DNA from: Acanthochlamys bracteata
Lineage: Eukaryota; Streptophyta; Magnoliopsida; Pandanales; Velloziaceae
Reading direction: 5' to 3'
Length of the DNA stretch: 64,000 bases
Assembly (NCBI GenBank): GCA_019914995.1
Contig: CM034134.1
Coordinates: forward strand, 3,242,145 to 3,306,144
This document shows positions 12,791 to 23,543 of the stretch, one piece after another. Positions within the stretch are counted from its first letter, which is position 1. Each line of letters begins with the position of its first letter. Below the pieces are notes generated by a model, which did not search any database, had not been told where the DNA came from, and was given only the letters and a program-made list of their open reading frames with translations. Position numbers and translations under genes: made by a program.

Positions 12791-13492
12791 CTGTGTGGTC
12801 ATTATTCTCTAGTCAATAGCGACCAGATACAAAACAGGTCACTATTTGCTAAAAAATAGTGGCTAGAATGCAACTGGTCGCTATTACGCTTGAGCAAATG
12901 GCGACTAATGGCTAGATAGGTCGCTCTAGGAAATAGTGACCGTTGGGCGAATGGTCGCTATTGCTCTACAGCAATAGCGACTAGTAGCTAGACTGGTCGC
13001 AATTAATTGCTTAAAGCAATAGCTGCCAATAGACGTATGATCGCTATTGCACTAGAGCAATTGCGACTAGTAGCTACCCTTGTCACTATCGCTATTGCAC
13101 TAGAGCAATTGCGACTAGTAGCTACCCTTGTCACTATTGCCATCGGTGGATGTATGGTACGTAATAGCGATTCTTTAGTTAATGTAGTCACTATTAAGTC
13201 TATAGTAGTGACCAATGCTATTTTTGTCGCTATTTCGTTTCATTAGCAAGCATTTTGTGTTGGTCGCTAGTAATTTGATCGTTAATGAGGTTTTTGCTTG
13301 TACTAGTTACAGCAACCAATATTATTATTGGTCTCTAATGCTTAAGTAAGAGCAGCCAACATCAGTTTTAGTCCCTAATACTCGAACAATAGTGACCTAG
13401 GATTTTTTGGTCCTTATCCTTACTGATTAGCGACCTGATTTTGTTGGTCCCTAAAGATTTGGTCGCTAGAAAGCCTTCTTTTTTTTGTAGTG
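12790..13492. repeat. CACTA right subterminal array and terminus
   Basis: More than a dozen copies of GGTCGCTATT or its complement AATAGCGACC (with one or two changes) occur in alternating orientation up to the CACTA end. A perfect 48-bp tandem duplication lies at 13041-13088 and 13089-13136. Two overlapping reading frames here, one on each strand, are simply translations of this repeat. Confidence 0.75.
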
Positions 13493-14399
13493 TATGGTCA
13501 AGCAGCTTCCCAAATATGCTCCACAAATTCTAATGCATAAACAAATATAATTAAAAATTAAATGCCTCCGTTTTCTGACGGTTTACGACATATTCTGGCA
13601 AGCGCTGAAATAATAGTAGTAAGTGTACCAACTGACCATGTCAAAGAAGGTCCTCCATGAGGAGCGCATGGTCCCATGAGGTGTATGACACTTGGTATAA
13701 GTTTTAAGAGGGCTGGCATCGGTAGAGATCACACCAAATCATGCTTCAACTATAGGCACATATACCAAACCAATAGATAAGTCAAGCAATTATTATAAAG
13801 TTACATTAAAATCTATAAAATCGCATGTTAAAAGTTTAAGTAAACAAACTTAGTAATAAAACATTTAGTTAATGGAAAGCAAAATAGTATAATCATCAGA
13901 GCAAGCAATAAATACTTTGCTAAATATAATGGTTTAAATAAAACATTATCCAAAATAAATCCAATAGTTAGTAGTTATGATAGCATAAACCTACACAATA
14001 CCTCCACTAGCCCTCGGTGTCAAGACTCCCACAACGCCCGATCGAGGCAAGCACCATCTAAGGTCATTGGTCTCGGTGGGCCATGGTATTGCCCGTTGTC
14101 CCTCTAGAGCTCTTCCTCGTAGGTCTACCCTTTGCCACTAGTGCTTTCGTCATTTGAGGTAGACAAATGATCCTCCTTTATTTTTTTTCGTTTAGCCTTT
14201 CATCAAAAAGGGCTACTAAAATATCATTATCAACTAGGCTCTTCAAAAGGAGTTCTGCTTGTCAATTTGATGATAAGATAATTAAGAAATGAGCTTGAGA
14301 GGAGTTGGGCTCTTTGATTCAACACTATATTTGACGTAGCTATGTTAGTTATGAAAATAGTGACTTAAGGAGGGCATTTTAAATGCTCAGATATCTATT
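13493..14399. other. unassigned sequence right of the CACTA terminus
   Basis: No convincing gene. The minus strand has a Gly/Arg/Ser-rich open patch around 14150-14030 (KGRPTRKSSRGTTGNTMA), which may be an older transposon accessory frame, with many stops around it. Confidence 0.3.
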
Positions 14400-14715
14400 T
14401 TGTCTTTAGCATCCTGTGTAGCATATAACTTCTCATTAAGAAGAGTATATTATTTAGAGTTACCTTATAATACTGGCATAATGCGTCCCATACTTTCTTT
14501 GCACTCATTTATAGTAGGCTAGCTAAGACTATCTCTAAGATAGAGGTAAATGCTTGCCAAAGCTTGCTATTCGATATTTAGCCACCTTTCATAGAGTCAG
14601 CCTACTGTTTGATTATTGTAAGACAATTTTTCCTTCACGAGAATTGCTTCAGCTTGGCTTTCAATATTGGAAAATTATTGCCAATGAAGTTTTCAATGTC
14701 TAACTTGGTTGCCAT
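14400..14715 (-). pseudogene. Copia gag (UBN2-type) relic
   Basis: From an ATG at 14713-14715 the minus strand reads MATKLDIENFIGNNFPILKA and then, across stops, a KKVWDALCQYYKVTLNN-like stretch and LMRSYMLHRM. This follows the plan of Copia gag N-termini (M-x-x-K-x-D-I-x-x-F-x-G, later K-x-x-W-D-x-L-x-x-x-Y, then L-x-x-x-L-Y-x-x-x-M). Multiple stops and short deletions kill it. The rest of the element is not visible downstream. Confidence 0.55.
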
Positions 14716-15151
14716 CAAATAAACGTTGTAGCTATGGTACCATCACTTGTGGGTATAGAATCAGGCGTCAGCACGCGTGCAGACGAGGCTAAACCTTATA
14801 ATTGGCTTAGAAAAATAATAGAGCGTGCCAAAGATCTGGAAACTTAAGAGAATGATATAATAAGATAAGTTGATGATGGTTTACATGAAAAACCATCTTC
14901 TACTTAACGGAGATGGAAAAAGCAACAGTGGAAACAATGAATGGAACTTTACTAATAAACAAAAGATAACACCACTCTCTTCTCAAGGTTACTATCAGGT
15001 AGCTCTTGTTAGAGAGTTTACAATTGTTTTTTATATAAGTGGGAATGCTAATTTCTGCTCTAAGAACAAGGGAAAGCTATGCAAGGACACTTCTTAATTC
15101 CCGTAATTCCAATAGCCTATTACCGTTTCCTATGTATAGTCTCTCACCTTC

Positions 15152-16268
15152 TTAGTAGACGATGGAGATCTTTTTTATTGAATGTAGTAAGTCAGGCCTG
15201 GGTTGGCATTGTGTATTAGTGGGAACTAAGTGGTAAGAGTTCATATTGGATGGTTGCGAGGTTAGGATTATTGGCCCTAGTGCATATGCAAGGCGCATTG
15301 GTGATGTAGAGCTAGGTAGGGGAGCTACTAGTGAGGTAGTATTTGGTTGCGGTTGTTGGATGTGGCTCATATGCTAAAGTTTAATAGGTTTAATAAATTA
15401 AGTTTGCTCATTCTAATTCATAAATTTAAAAGTCAAATATATTATTCATTATTGAAGATACTGAGTAATGAATATTTGTGAAGTTAAATAGTCACATATT
15501 CTCCCACATATGGATAGTGAAGAATTTATTTTGAAATTGAAGGAGTCACATGTTATATCCATTATGATGGTTAATGGGTAATGAATGTGATCTTCATAAA
15601 AGGTGAATCTTGGTCCTCTCTCTTCTCTAACGAAATCTAAAGAAATCTTTCATCATCTAAAACTTCCTTCTTTAAGTTAAGAGAAAATTAAGAGAGAGAA
15701 ATCAAACTTTTCAAAGGCAAATAATTTTCTCTCCTGTTTAAATTTATTGTGAAAATCATTGCATTTCTAGATCTTAAAATTATGATCTATGTAAATTAAA
15801 TAATATATAGAAATAATAAAAATTCCTAACAGCGGTGTCATGAAGGATTGGTTGTGTATTGGCATTAGAGTGGTAGTAGTGATCATGGGAGGTGTTGCTA
15901 AGGTAATTGGGTTGTTTGCTATAGGGTTTGTTTGGAAGCTCTGTAGGGAGTCTTGATCGTAGAGGCTTATGGGAACTTGGTATTGAAGTCCCTGATCTCT
16001 TATAGTACATGGGGTGGCTTGATGTGCTCTGAGTAATTCTATCATGTCAACCATGTGGCGGCCAAGTTGATTCATTGCGATTGTGAAGAACTCATACTTG
16101 TCGGTTGTTTCTACTTGATTGGTCTATGTGTTGGGATATGGTTTTAGAGGAGTGGCCGGTGTCCATAAGGAGGTGGTGGAGTGAGTGCGTTGTGGGGAAG
16201 ACGAGGATGACGGTGAATTAGGGGTATTTGTTGTAGATGATTTCAAAGGGTTGGAGGCTCTGGTACCA
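15152..16268 (-). pseudogene. retroelement leader and gag-like fragment with primer-binding site
   Basis: The minus strand from 16268 reads TGGTACCAGAGCC, one base from the initiator-tRNA-Met primer-binding consensus, then an open Ser/Thr/Pro-rich stretch and a helix (AMNQLGRHMVDMIELLRAHQ, about 16078-16019), as in many gag N-termini. The frame is interrupted at about 15837 by an LTR-like insertion and resumes at about 15370 with a Ser/Pro-rich 72-residue segment. Copia or Gypsy membership cannot be decided from what remains. Confidence 0.45.
15372..15832 (+). repeat. candidate LTR inserted in the gag-like fragment
   Basis: A roughly 460-bp block begins TGCTAAAGTT and ends ATTCCTAACA, with the TG...CA form of an LTR. 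It is followed by GCGGTGTCATGA, which resembles a degraded initiator-Met primer-binding site. It separates two halves of the same gag-like frame. No target-site duplication is visible, so it could be a 5' LTR remnant or a coincidence. Confidence 0.35.
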
Positions 16269-16270
16269 CT

Positions 16271-16680
16271 TGTTATGTTCCTCTCAAGGGATCCATAACC
16301 AAATTTACAGAACCAAAAAAAAAAAGGCAGTAAGAAACTGAATTAAAAGAAATAAACTTTCACACTCTTCTTGGGTGACTAGCACCCTTACTTATAGCAT
16401 AGCTTACCACTACTAAGTTGTTACAACCCGTCTAGGACTTTTAGCTTCACTGGACTCCCCGTTGAGTCACTATGATTCCTACTACATTTAGACTCCTACT
16501 ATGACTCAACTACTAGTACGGATAAACTCTCAGGAGGGCTCCTTTGCCTTCTTACTTCTTGCCTCTATCTAAGCATCCAATACATACACTCTACCGTGCT
16601 TTGATGCGGTTACTCCTGCTAAGCAGGAACCCATCTTTGGTTTCATTCCTTACATAAGCCACAGTCCTTTCATACAATTA
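16271..16680 (-). repeat. probable LTR fragment of the gag-like element
   Basis: The sequence immediately upstream (minus sense) of the primer-binding site ends in ...GGAACATAACA, which fits an LTR 3' end. A CT-rich block with GTTACAACCCG and GACTCAAC repeats follows. Its other boundary and partner copy cannot be located in the window. Confidence 0.35.
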
Positions 16681-16689
16681 CAGATATGG

Positions 16690-17085
16690 CTAGCTTCTCC
16701 AGAATCATAGATGATCTATTATTTAATACACTATGCTTAAGTACGAAATTCACATTCAAGGTAAGCAGAGTTTTATAAACCAAGTCTACTTTGTATAAAC
16801 CATTACATAAAGTTTTATATTCAACCCCATTAGAATCCTGATAAAGGTTAAGTTTAGGATTATCAAAACAGAAGGATTACCTCTCAAATCTTATTTAGCT
16901 GAACAAGTAAGTTCCTAGGTATAGATGAAACAAAAGCAGTATCATGAAGATCAAGATGGAAGCCGGTTCAAATATAGAGCAAGGTGCTTTCTTGGAATTA
17001 CAGACAAGAATAACTGCTCCAAAATCATAGGTGATTTTTTATTTATTACTTATGCTTAGTTACAATTAAAGTTCATATTAAATGC
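16690..17085 (-). repeat. tandem Copia protease-region fragment, left part
   Basis: The stretch with TCCAGAATCATAGATGATC (16699) recurs as TCCAAAATCATAGGTGATT (17020), about 320 bp later, and the body (CCATTACATAAAGTTTTATAT, one unit) is repeated again right of the Copia insertion at about 22420-22620. The minus strand keeps fragments like LEQLFLSVI, an H-L-D-L-like segment and ELTCSAK, the pattern of a Copia protease-to-integrase linker. The array was split by the Copia at 17086-22359. Confidence 0.5.
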
Positions 17086-17640
17086 TGTTAGAAATAGCGA
17101 GTGTGTTCGGTTGTTGATAGACACAGCGGAAATATAAAACACACTTAAAGATTTTGCGTAAACAATACGAGAATTGAGAAAAGAGCAAAACAAACACAAA
17201 GACAAGAGATTTACGTGGGGAAAAATGAAAAGAACCCCACAGAAAGGCAAACTAGGCTCAAGGAAATCACTAACTTAAAGCAATTATAAATTCTTATGTT
17301 ATATTTTAAGTGGAAACTCTCACTAGAATTCTTTGTTTCTATTTCTCACACTTGATGTTATGAATGGTATGATTGATGCTTCAAGCAAATACTTCTTATC
17401 CATATATATAATGTGTCCAAGAAGACTCTTGAATTTTCAAACTGTTGTCATTCAATCTTCCCATTAATTGAGTCCTTTGGCTTTCCATCTTCCATTAGAT
17501 GCTTCAAGTTCTTTAACTTTCCAACTTCATGGGTAATATTTTATCTTCCTTAACCTTTAGCATTCCAACATGAATGCATATTTAATTAGTTGCATTCTAA
17601 TTAACCACTAACTTACATAGTGGCTTTACAATGTCTAACA
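17086..17640 (-). repeat. 3' LTR of Copia copy 1
   Basis: 555 bp, TGTTAGAAAT...ATGTCTAACA. It shares the order GTGTGTTCGGTTG, GCGGAAATATAA, GAGATTTACGTGGGGAAAAA and CTCTCACTAGAAT with the other family LTRs. The reading frames across it are fortuitous. Confidence 0.9.
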
Positions 17641-17796
17641 AATCTCTCACTTAAAGACATTTCGGAAATTGCAATTCAAGAATAACAAGAAACCGATACG
17701 TAAGTGTCAAAATTCGATGACACTAAAAATAGATACGACTGAGAGGAGCAGAGCTAGCACGCATACTATCTGATTTCCTTTACCTCATATCGTTGT

Positions 17797-20700
17797 CTAT
17801 ATTCTCTCAATTTCATTAGTATCTTGAAGTGATTTCCTTTCCAATTTCTTGTCACGTCCAATGTTGTTCTCCATTGTGATTCCATACAAAGATCTATGAA
17901 ATAAAAATTTGTTAAGGGTTACCACCTTAATTAAGGCATCCGCAGGGTTCCCTTTGGTAGGAATCTTGAGCATATCAATGCTCTCACTAGAAACTACCTC
18001 TCGTACATAATGATACTGAATATCTATGTGCTTTGTTCTATAATGAAGTGTTGGATTTCTTGTAAGATGCAATACACTTACGTTATCACAAAACAGAGAT
18101 AGAGTCTCATATTTTTGCCCAAGTTCTTCCAACAATCTCTTCATCCAAACCCCTTCCTTGTATGCCTGTGTTGCTGCTATATATTCAGCTTCCGTTGTAG
18201 ACAGAGCTACCACGGACTGCAGCTTAGAGCATCAACTAACAGCACCACCTGGAAAAATAAACACATAATCAGAGGTGGATTTCCTCCTATCCAAATCACC
18301 TGCATAGTTTGCATCAACAAACCCTTTGACAACAAAATTAGATCCTCTGTAACACAATGCAGCATTCAAGGTTCCTTTTGCATAACGAAGGATCCTTTTT
18401 ACCGCCTTGCAATGCTCAATGTCAGGACATGTCATGAATCTACTTATCACTTCCACTACATGTGTAATATCAAGCCGAGTGCAAATAATGACATACATTA
18501 GGCTTTCTACTGCTGATGCATATGGTACTCGAGACATCTCTATCCTTTCTTACTCCTGGCCAGGGGATGATAAAGAGGATAGTTTGAGACTAATAGAGAG
18601 TGGGATAGACATCGGCTTACCACTATACATATTGAACTGCTCCAACACTTTCCTTAGATAACTAACCTGAGATAGCCGAATCTCTCTATTGCCTCTATCT
18701 CGCCATATCTGCATCCATAGGATTCTGTTTGCCAGCCCAAAGTTCTTAGTATCGAATTCACTAGCCAGTTGAGCCTTCAATTGTTGGATGCGATCCATGC
18801 TTGAACCTGCTACAAGTATATCATCCACATACAACACCAAGATGACAAACTGACCTCTCTCAAATCTCTTGATGTACACATAAGAGTTTGAGACAAGCTT
18901 GTTTTGTATCTAAGGCTCCCGATATAAGAATCAAATCTCTTATACAAACACCGAGGTGTTTGCTTAAACCAATAAAGAGATTTGGCCAACCGATAAATCA
19001 TATACTTCTTGCCTTTCACGGCAAAGCCTTTTAGCTGGAACATATATATCTCCTCTTCGAGCTCTCCGTGCAAGAACGCCGTCTTCACATCGAACTGTTC
19101 AAGATGTAGATCCGATAATGCATAAAGTGCTAAGACCACATAAATAGTTGTCAAACGTACCACTAAATAGAAGATCTCATCAAAGTCGATCCTTTTCTTC
19201 TGTGCGTAGCCTTCACCACTAGCCAAGCACGATACCGTTCTACTTGATCATTGCTGTCTCGCTTGATCTTGTAGACCCATTTGTTTCCAACAGCCTTACG
19301 GCCTTTGGACAGAGGTACTAGCTCCCATGTCCTATTTTTATAAAGCACCTCAAGCTCTTCCTTTATAGCTTCCATCCATAGATACGCATCTGGACTTTCC
19401 ATCGCTTCTTTGAGAGAAGATGACTCTCCTTTCTCTGTGAATAATCAATATACAGATTGAAATTACTCTATAAAATGGTTCTCATACCTCTCAGGTGTCT
19501 TTCTCTTGCGAGTTGAATGCCTAAAAGACGTAGACATGAGAACACCATCCTCTTCTATGTGTTCATCTGCTAGTATAGGCTCCAGATTATAATCGTCTTT
19601 TTCATCATTCTCCTCTAGTACTGATGTGGTTATTACTGGGAGTGATGCCTCCTTCTCCCTTGCATCATCTCCATCAGTCACTCTTTGCAACTGCTCCTCT
19701 GCGAAGATGATATCCCTACTGAAGATAACCTTATGGGCAGTGGGATCCCATAAATGATACCCAAAAAATTCTTCAGCATATCCAAAGAATAGACATCTAC
19801 CGGACTTTAGATCCAGCTTTGTTCTTTCCTAGGCATTATACATCACATACACCGGACGACAAAAAATATATGGACGAGAATAATCAAAAGTACAACCAGT
19901 CCACAATTCCATTGAATTTTTCTAATCAATAGCAGTAGAAGGAATACGATTCAACAGATAGCAAGCAGTCTTGACTGCTTCTGCCCAAAAACTATGTGGC
20001 AGACTAGCCCCTTTTAGTATACCACGTACCAGCTCAGCTACTGTTTGATTGAATCGCTCAGCTACTCCATTCTACTGAGGCGTGTAAACCACTGTTGACT
20101 GTCTTTTTATTCCTTCTTGTGCCAAGAAAGTAACAAACTCTGCACTGTTGTCTTCTCCACTATTGTCCGATCTAAGGCACTTGATCCTTCTTCTAGAATC
20201 AAGTTCCACCTATGCTTTAAAGAACTTGAACACCTCAAAGACTTCCGACTTCATTCGGATTGGGAACACCCAACTTCTCCTGGAAAAATCATTAATAAAT
20301 GAAACAATATATTTAACACCACCAAGAGATAGTTGCGGTGACTCCCAAACGTCCGAGTGAACCATGTCGAGTTTGTCTTTGGCTTTGAAAACTGATCTCC
20401 CAAACTTTGTCCGGTGCTGCTTACCGGTGACACATTCCTCGCAAAATGGTAACTTTACGTTGAATAACCCTGGCAAGAGCTTCCGATCACTGAGCATTTT
20501 CAAACTACGTTCCGAGATGTGCCCCAGTTTAAGGTGCCACACTCGGGTGATATACTCAATGTTGCTCGATGCAACACAAACTTCTCCCTACGTCAGTGTC
20601 ACCCCACGCACCTTATATAGATTTGAATCAATCTTTTCAGCTTCCAAAATCTTCTGCCCGTCTTTAATGACCTTCGTAATCCCGCTTCCAACACGATTCT

Positions 20701-21830
20701 TGCAGCTTAAGTCATCCAATTGTCCTAAAGACAACAAATTATTTGTAAGACCGAGTACAAGATGTACCTTACTAATGATGCCTACCCTTCCATCATTTGC
20801 TATAAGCTTGACGGAACCCACTCCAACAACTTCAAGGACTTGTCCATTTCCCATCCGCATGACACCTCTAGAAATAACTTTATAGTGATGAAACAAATCT
20901 CTTTTAGAAGTCATGTGACAGGATGCTATCGAGTCCAAGATCCAGTCATTTGAGAGTTTGAACGAAACCACCATCTCTCCCACTAGAGCCTCACAATCAT
21001 CAGAGTTGTATGCCACACAAGCAAGGGACTTCGAGAGATCCGTACCTTCAACCTTATTTGTCATGATCTTGCATTCCCTTTTGAAATACCCAAACTTTCC
21101 ATAGGCATAACACTTCACCTGTCGCTTGTTCTTCTTCTGTTCAGAGTCGTTATTGAATTTTCGTTTCTTACCCAAGCTATCTTGTGCAATCAATAAGGCT
21201 TCAGCTTAGTGCCCACCAGGTACAATCTCTTATTTGTGTTTACGGCGACCTTCTTCTTCAAGAACAGCTGCTGCTGCCTCATCATAAATAAGAGAATCTA
21301 TATTAGTCATACTAGTGAGGTTGATCACTACCTAATCATAGGAATCGAGAAAGCTCTGTAGAAGGATCAAGGTATCTTCATTGGTCTCTATCTTTTTTTT
21401 CAACATTGTCAATTGAGAAAACAAAGCCTCCAATGAACCCAAGTGCCTTGAAGCAGAAGTTGAGTCTAACATGCGTAAAGAATATATCTTTCTCATTAAG
21501 AAAAAGGCATGTTGCGGTGATTTCTTAGCATAAGTCTTTTTCAACTTCTCTTAGACCTCCTTTGCGGTCTTCTTTTCCAGTACACTCAGCAAGATATCAT
21601 CAGCCAAAGTAAGATGAATGTGTGGTAAAGCATTTCGCTCAATCTTCTGCAATCTTTTCTTCGGAAGATCACTTGGCCGATTCTCTAATGCTCTCAAATA
21701 GTTCTCCTTTGCAAGAATCGAAATAGTCTTGCTCTCCACAATGTGTAGTTGCTCCCGTTGAATTTCTCAATCTCGTACTTGGTCGATATCGCAACAAAAC
21801 TGTTTCTGATACCATTTGTTAGAAATAGCG
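17797..21830 (-). pseudogene. Copia gag-pol polyprotein, multiply disrupted
   Basis: Minus-strand domains in order. Gag starts near 21795 (STKYEIEKFNGSNYTLW). A zinc-knuckle relic near 21105 reads CYAYGKFGYFKREC, where the family has C-x2-C-x4-H-x4-C, so its second Cys and His are replaced by Tyr. The protease site near 20950 is LDSIAS, lacking the Gly of the usual D-S/T-G. Integrase has HLKLGHISERSLKML and CEECVTGKQH (20540-20390), HSDVWES, then NGVAERFNQT (about 20060). Reverse transcriptase has EQFDVKTAFLHGEL (about 19100) and the catalytic YVDDILVAG (about 18830). RNase H has GFVDANYAGDLDRRKST (about 18330) and [10 protein letters not shown] (about 18205). Frameshifts fall near 21740, 19200 and 18890, with stops such as those at 21545 and 21335. 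The order IN-RT-RH identifies Copia. It is non-functional. Confidence 0.92.
21803..21816 (-). promoter_or_regulatory. primer-binding site of Copia copy 1
   Basis: The minus strand reads AATGGTATCAGAAAC directly after the 5' LTR end CTAACA. TGGTATCAGA matches the 3' end complement of initiator tRNA-Met; the following bases have drifted. Confidence 0.8.
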
Positions 21831-22359
21831 AGTGTGTTTGGATATTAATAAACATAGCAGAAATATAAAACACATTCAAAAATCTTGCGTAAGTTGAGAA
21901 AAGAGGAAAACAAACATAAAGACAAAAAAGTTACGTAGAAAAAAAGAAAAAAGTTCCACGGAAAGGCAAATAAGCTTCAAAAAAATTACTAACTTAAAGC
22001 AATTACAAGTTATTGTATTACACTTTAAGTGGAAACTCTCACTAGAATGATTTACTCTTATTTCTCAAACTTAATGTTGTGAATGGTGTGATTGATGATT
22101 CAAACAACTACTTCTTGCCCATATATATAGTATGTCCAAGAAGATTTTTGAATTTTCAAACAATTATCATTCAATTTTCCCATTAATTGAGTGATTTGAA
22201 TTTCCATCTTACATTAGATACTTCAAGTTCTTTAACCTTCCAACTTTATAGATAGTGTTTTATTTTTCTTAAGCTTTAGCATTCCAACATAAATGCATAT
22301 TTAATTTGTTACATTCTAATTAACCACTAATTTATATAGTGGTTTTATAATGTCTAACA
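21817..22359 (-). repeat. 5' LTR of Copia copy 1
   Basis: 543 bp, TGTTAGAAATAGCGAG...AATGTCTAACA. It is clearly diverged from its partner (for example GTTTGGATATTAATAAACATAG against GTTCGGTTGTTGATAGACAC), so the insertion is not recent. Confidence 0.9.
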
Positions 22360-22364
22360 AACGC

Positions 22365-22800
22365 AAGTAAAAGTTTGGGAAAAAACTATAATCCAGTTGT
22401 ACTTTCTATTAACCATCCCATAACGTTTTATATCCAATCACATTAGAATAACTTTGAACTTTCAAAATAGAGGAATAGCCTTTCAAAGCAACTTAGCTAA
22501 GAAATTAAGTTCCTAAACTTAAATGGCGTAAAAAGCATCATCAAGATCAAGGTGGAAGCCAGTTTTCGAAACAAGCCATGGTGGTTATGGATTTACGGGC
22601 ATGAATAACTGCTCCAAAATCAATCTACCAACTAGTACTCATGACAAGAATAAAATTGGTTAGTAACAAGCAAGCGTCAAGAAAAAAAGGCTCTTTCTTT
22701 TCAAACCAAGCTTTGTGTCTCAGGCATTCCTCCTTAAAGTGTCCACTTTTCTTGCAAAAGTGGCATTTGGCGTTATTGAATGTCCCCTTCTTTGGTTGTT
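22365..22800 (-). pseudogene. Copia gag/protease fragment right of copy 1
   Basis: Minus-strand translation gives CHFCKKSGHFKEECLRHKAW (about 22770-22710), a complete C-x2-C-x4-H-x4-C zinc knuckle, then FEKKEPFF and later the protease-region phrase GFHLDLDDAFYA near 22540. It continues the tandem array seen at 16690-17085 and belongs to an older Copia lineage different from copy 1. Stops interrupt it. Confidence 0.65.
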
Positions 22801-22879
22801 AAAGAGTCCTTGTTGATCTACAAAAAATAATATCTCCATAGCATATTTCTTTTGAAGAGGTTGTTTTGTTAACTATTTA

Positions 22880-23423
22880 AGTTTCTCTGTTAACTACTTA
22901 CAGTTAGGAATTCTACTATTTGCTCTTAAGATTGTGGGGATCTTGTTTCCGCTAAGTTCTTGTATTTTGTGGGAAATTTATTAATTTATGGCCGGTGGAC
23001 CCACAGATTTTAGTTTTTCGCACTGTTTTGGATTACAAAATCCCTGGTTTGGCAATTCACAGATGAATGAATCCTCTAGGCCCAAATTAATCATGTCCTA
23101 TCAGAAGCAGTGGAAGTGAGACGTTTGGCCTCCTGTATTCACACTTGCCGCTGAGCTTTTAGTTACACGTTTGGCCTCCTGTTGCTCTTAAGATGCTTCG
23201 TGCCCACATAAGGAAAGTCATTCTATGAATTTATTTATTCTCTCTGCCAGTTGCGTGTGTGTGATTTTGTTAAGACTATTCTGAATTGTACTATGATAAC
23301 CACGTTGATGATGGTTTGTGGTTTTTTGTATGTCTCTATCTGTTCTCTTATTTTTTTTATCCAGAGGTAGTTATCTCTTAAAAATATTGACAATGATGGT
23401 GTCTTTCCCTTCATGCTGAACAG
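22880..23423 (+). other. probable intron/genic sequence upstream of the fructokinase-like exon
   Basis: No repeat features are visible. The T-rich tract before CAG at 23421-23423 looks like a splice acceptor. I could not find the preceding exon, and Copia sequence starts left of about 22870, so the gene's 5' part is missing from this window. Confidence 0.4.
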
Positions 23424-23543
23424 GATGAATCCAGATTAAGAGAGGCTCTTAGATTTGCAAATGCCTGCGGAGCTCTGACTGTGACTGAAAGAGGAGCTAC
23501 ACCTGCTTTACCAACTCGGAAGCTGTTCTCAAGGCTAAGTTAA
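23424..23543 (+). pseudogene. 3' terminal exon fragment of a pfkB-family fructokinase
   Basis: After the acceptor AG at 23422-23423 the plus strand reads GAT GAA TCC AGA... and encodes [20 protein letters not shown] then [11 protein letters not shown]. The phrase R-F-A-N-A-C-G-A-x-T, with G-A-x-P-A-L-P-T shortly after, is characteristic of the C-terminus of plant fructokinases (cytosolic or plastid phosphorylation of fructose, pfkB family). Directly after PALPTR the frame ends early (KLFSRLS, stop at 23541-23543). Shifting by one base gives the expected R-E-A-V-L-K, so one G appears to be lost. The 5' exons are absent upstream. The fragment is best read as a decayed gene end cut off by retroelements. 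A local gene copy elsewhere is possible. Confidence 0.75.

Larger units (their letters stand above)
1766..13492 (-). mobile_element. degenerate CACTA (En/Spm-like) DNA transposon
   Basis: The right terminus is clear: the plus strand ends in TTTTTTTTGTAGTG at 13492, whose complement begins CACTACAAAAAAAA, the hallmark CACTA end. The probable left terminus is AACTACAACAAAAAAAA at 1766, one base away from CACTA. Both ends are followed inward by 350-700 bp of alternating GGTCGCTATT and AATAGCGACC motifs, as expected of subterminal transposase-binding arrays. The putative 3-bp target duplications (gtt on the left, tat on the right) do not match, so the pairing of the ends is inferred. Transposase relics lie on the minus strand between 2990 and 5290, and a Gypsy element occupies 5467-10808. 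Without that insertion the element would be about 6.4 kb. It is not autonomous. Confidence 0.65.
17086..22359 (-). mobile_element. full-length Copia retrotransposon, Tork/Tnt1-like (copy 1)
   Basis: Terminal LTRs (17086-17640 and 21817-22359) begin TGTTAGAAATAGCGAG and end GTCTAACA. The flanking 5-mers aatgc (17081-17085) and aacgc (22360-22364) are a target-site duplication with one mismatch. The interior encodes gag, protease, integrase, reverse transcriptase and RNase H in Copia order on the minus strand. It is 5.27 kb, normal for the family, but carries many stops and frameshifts. Two other family members lie at 26731-30529 and 60361-60933. Confidence 0.92.

Noticed and set aside
13003-13246. 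Opposing 70- and 79-codon frames
   Set aside because: Both come from the 48-bp tandem duplication and CACTA subterminal motifs.
12790-13490. Regularly spaced short repeats as a CRISPR-like array
   Set aside because: The motifs alternate in orientation, vary in spacing and sit at a CACTA terminus in a plant genome.
1766-13492. Matching 3-bp target duplications for the CACTA element
   Set aside because: gtt on the left and tat on the right do not match, so I did not claim a verified insertion.
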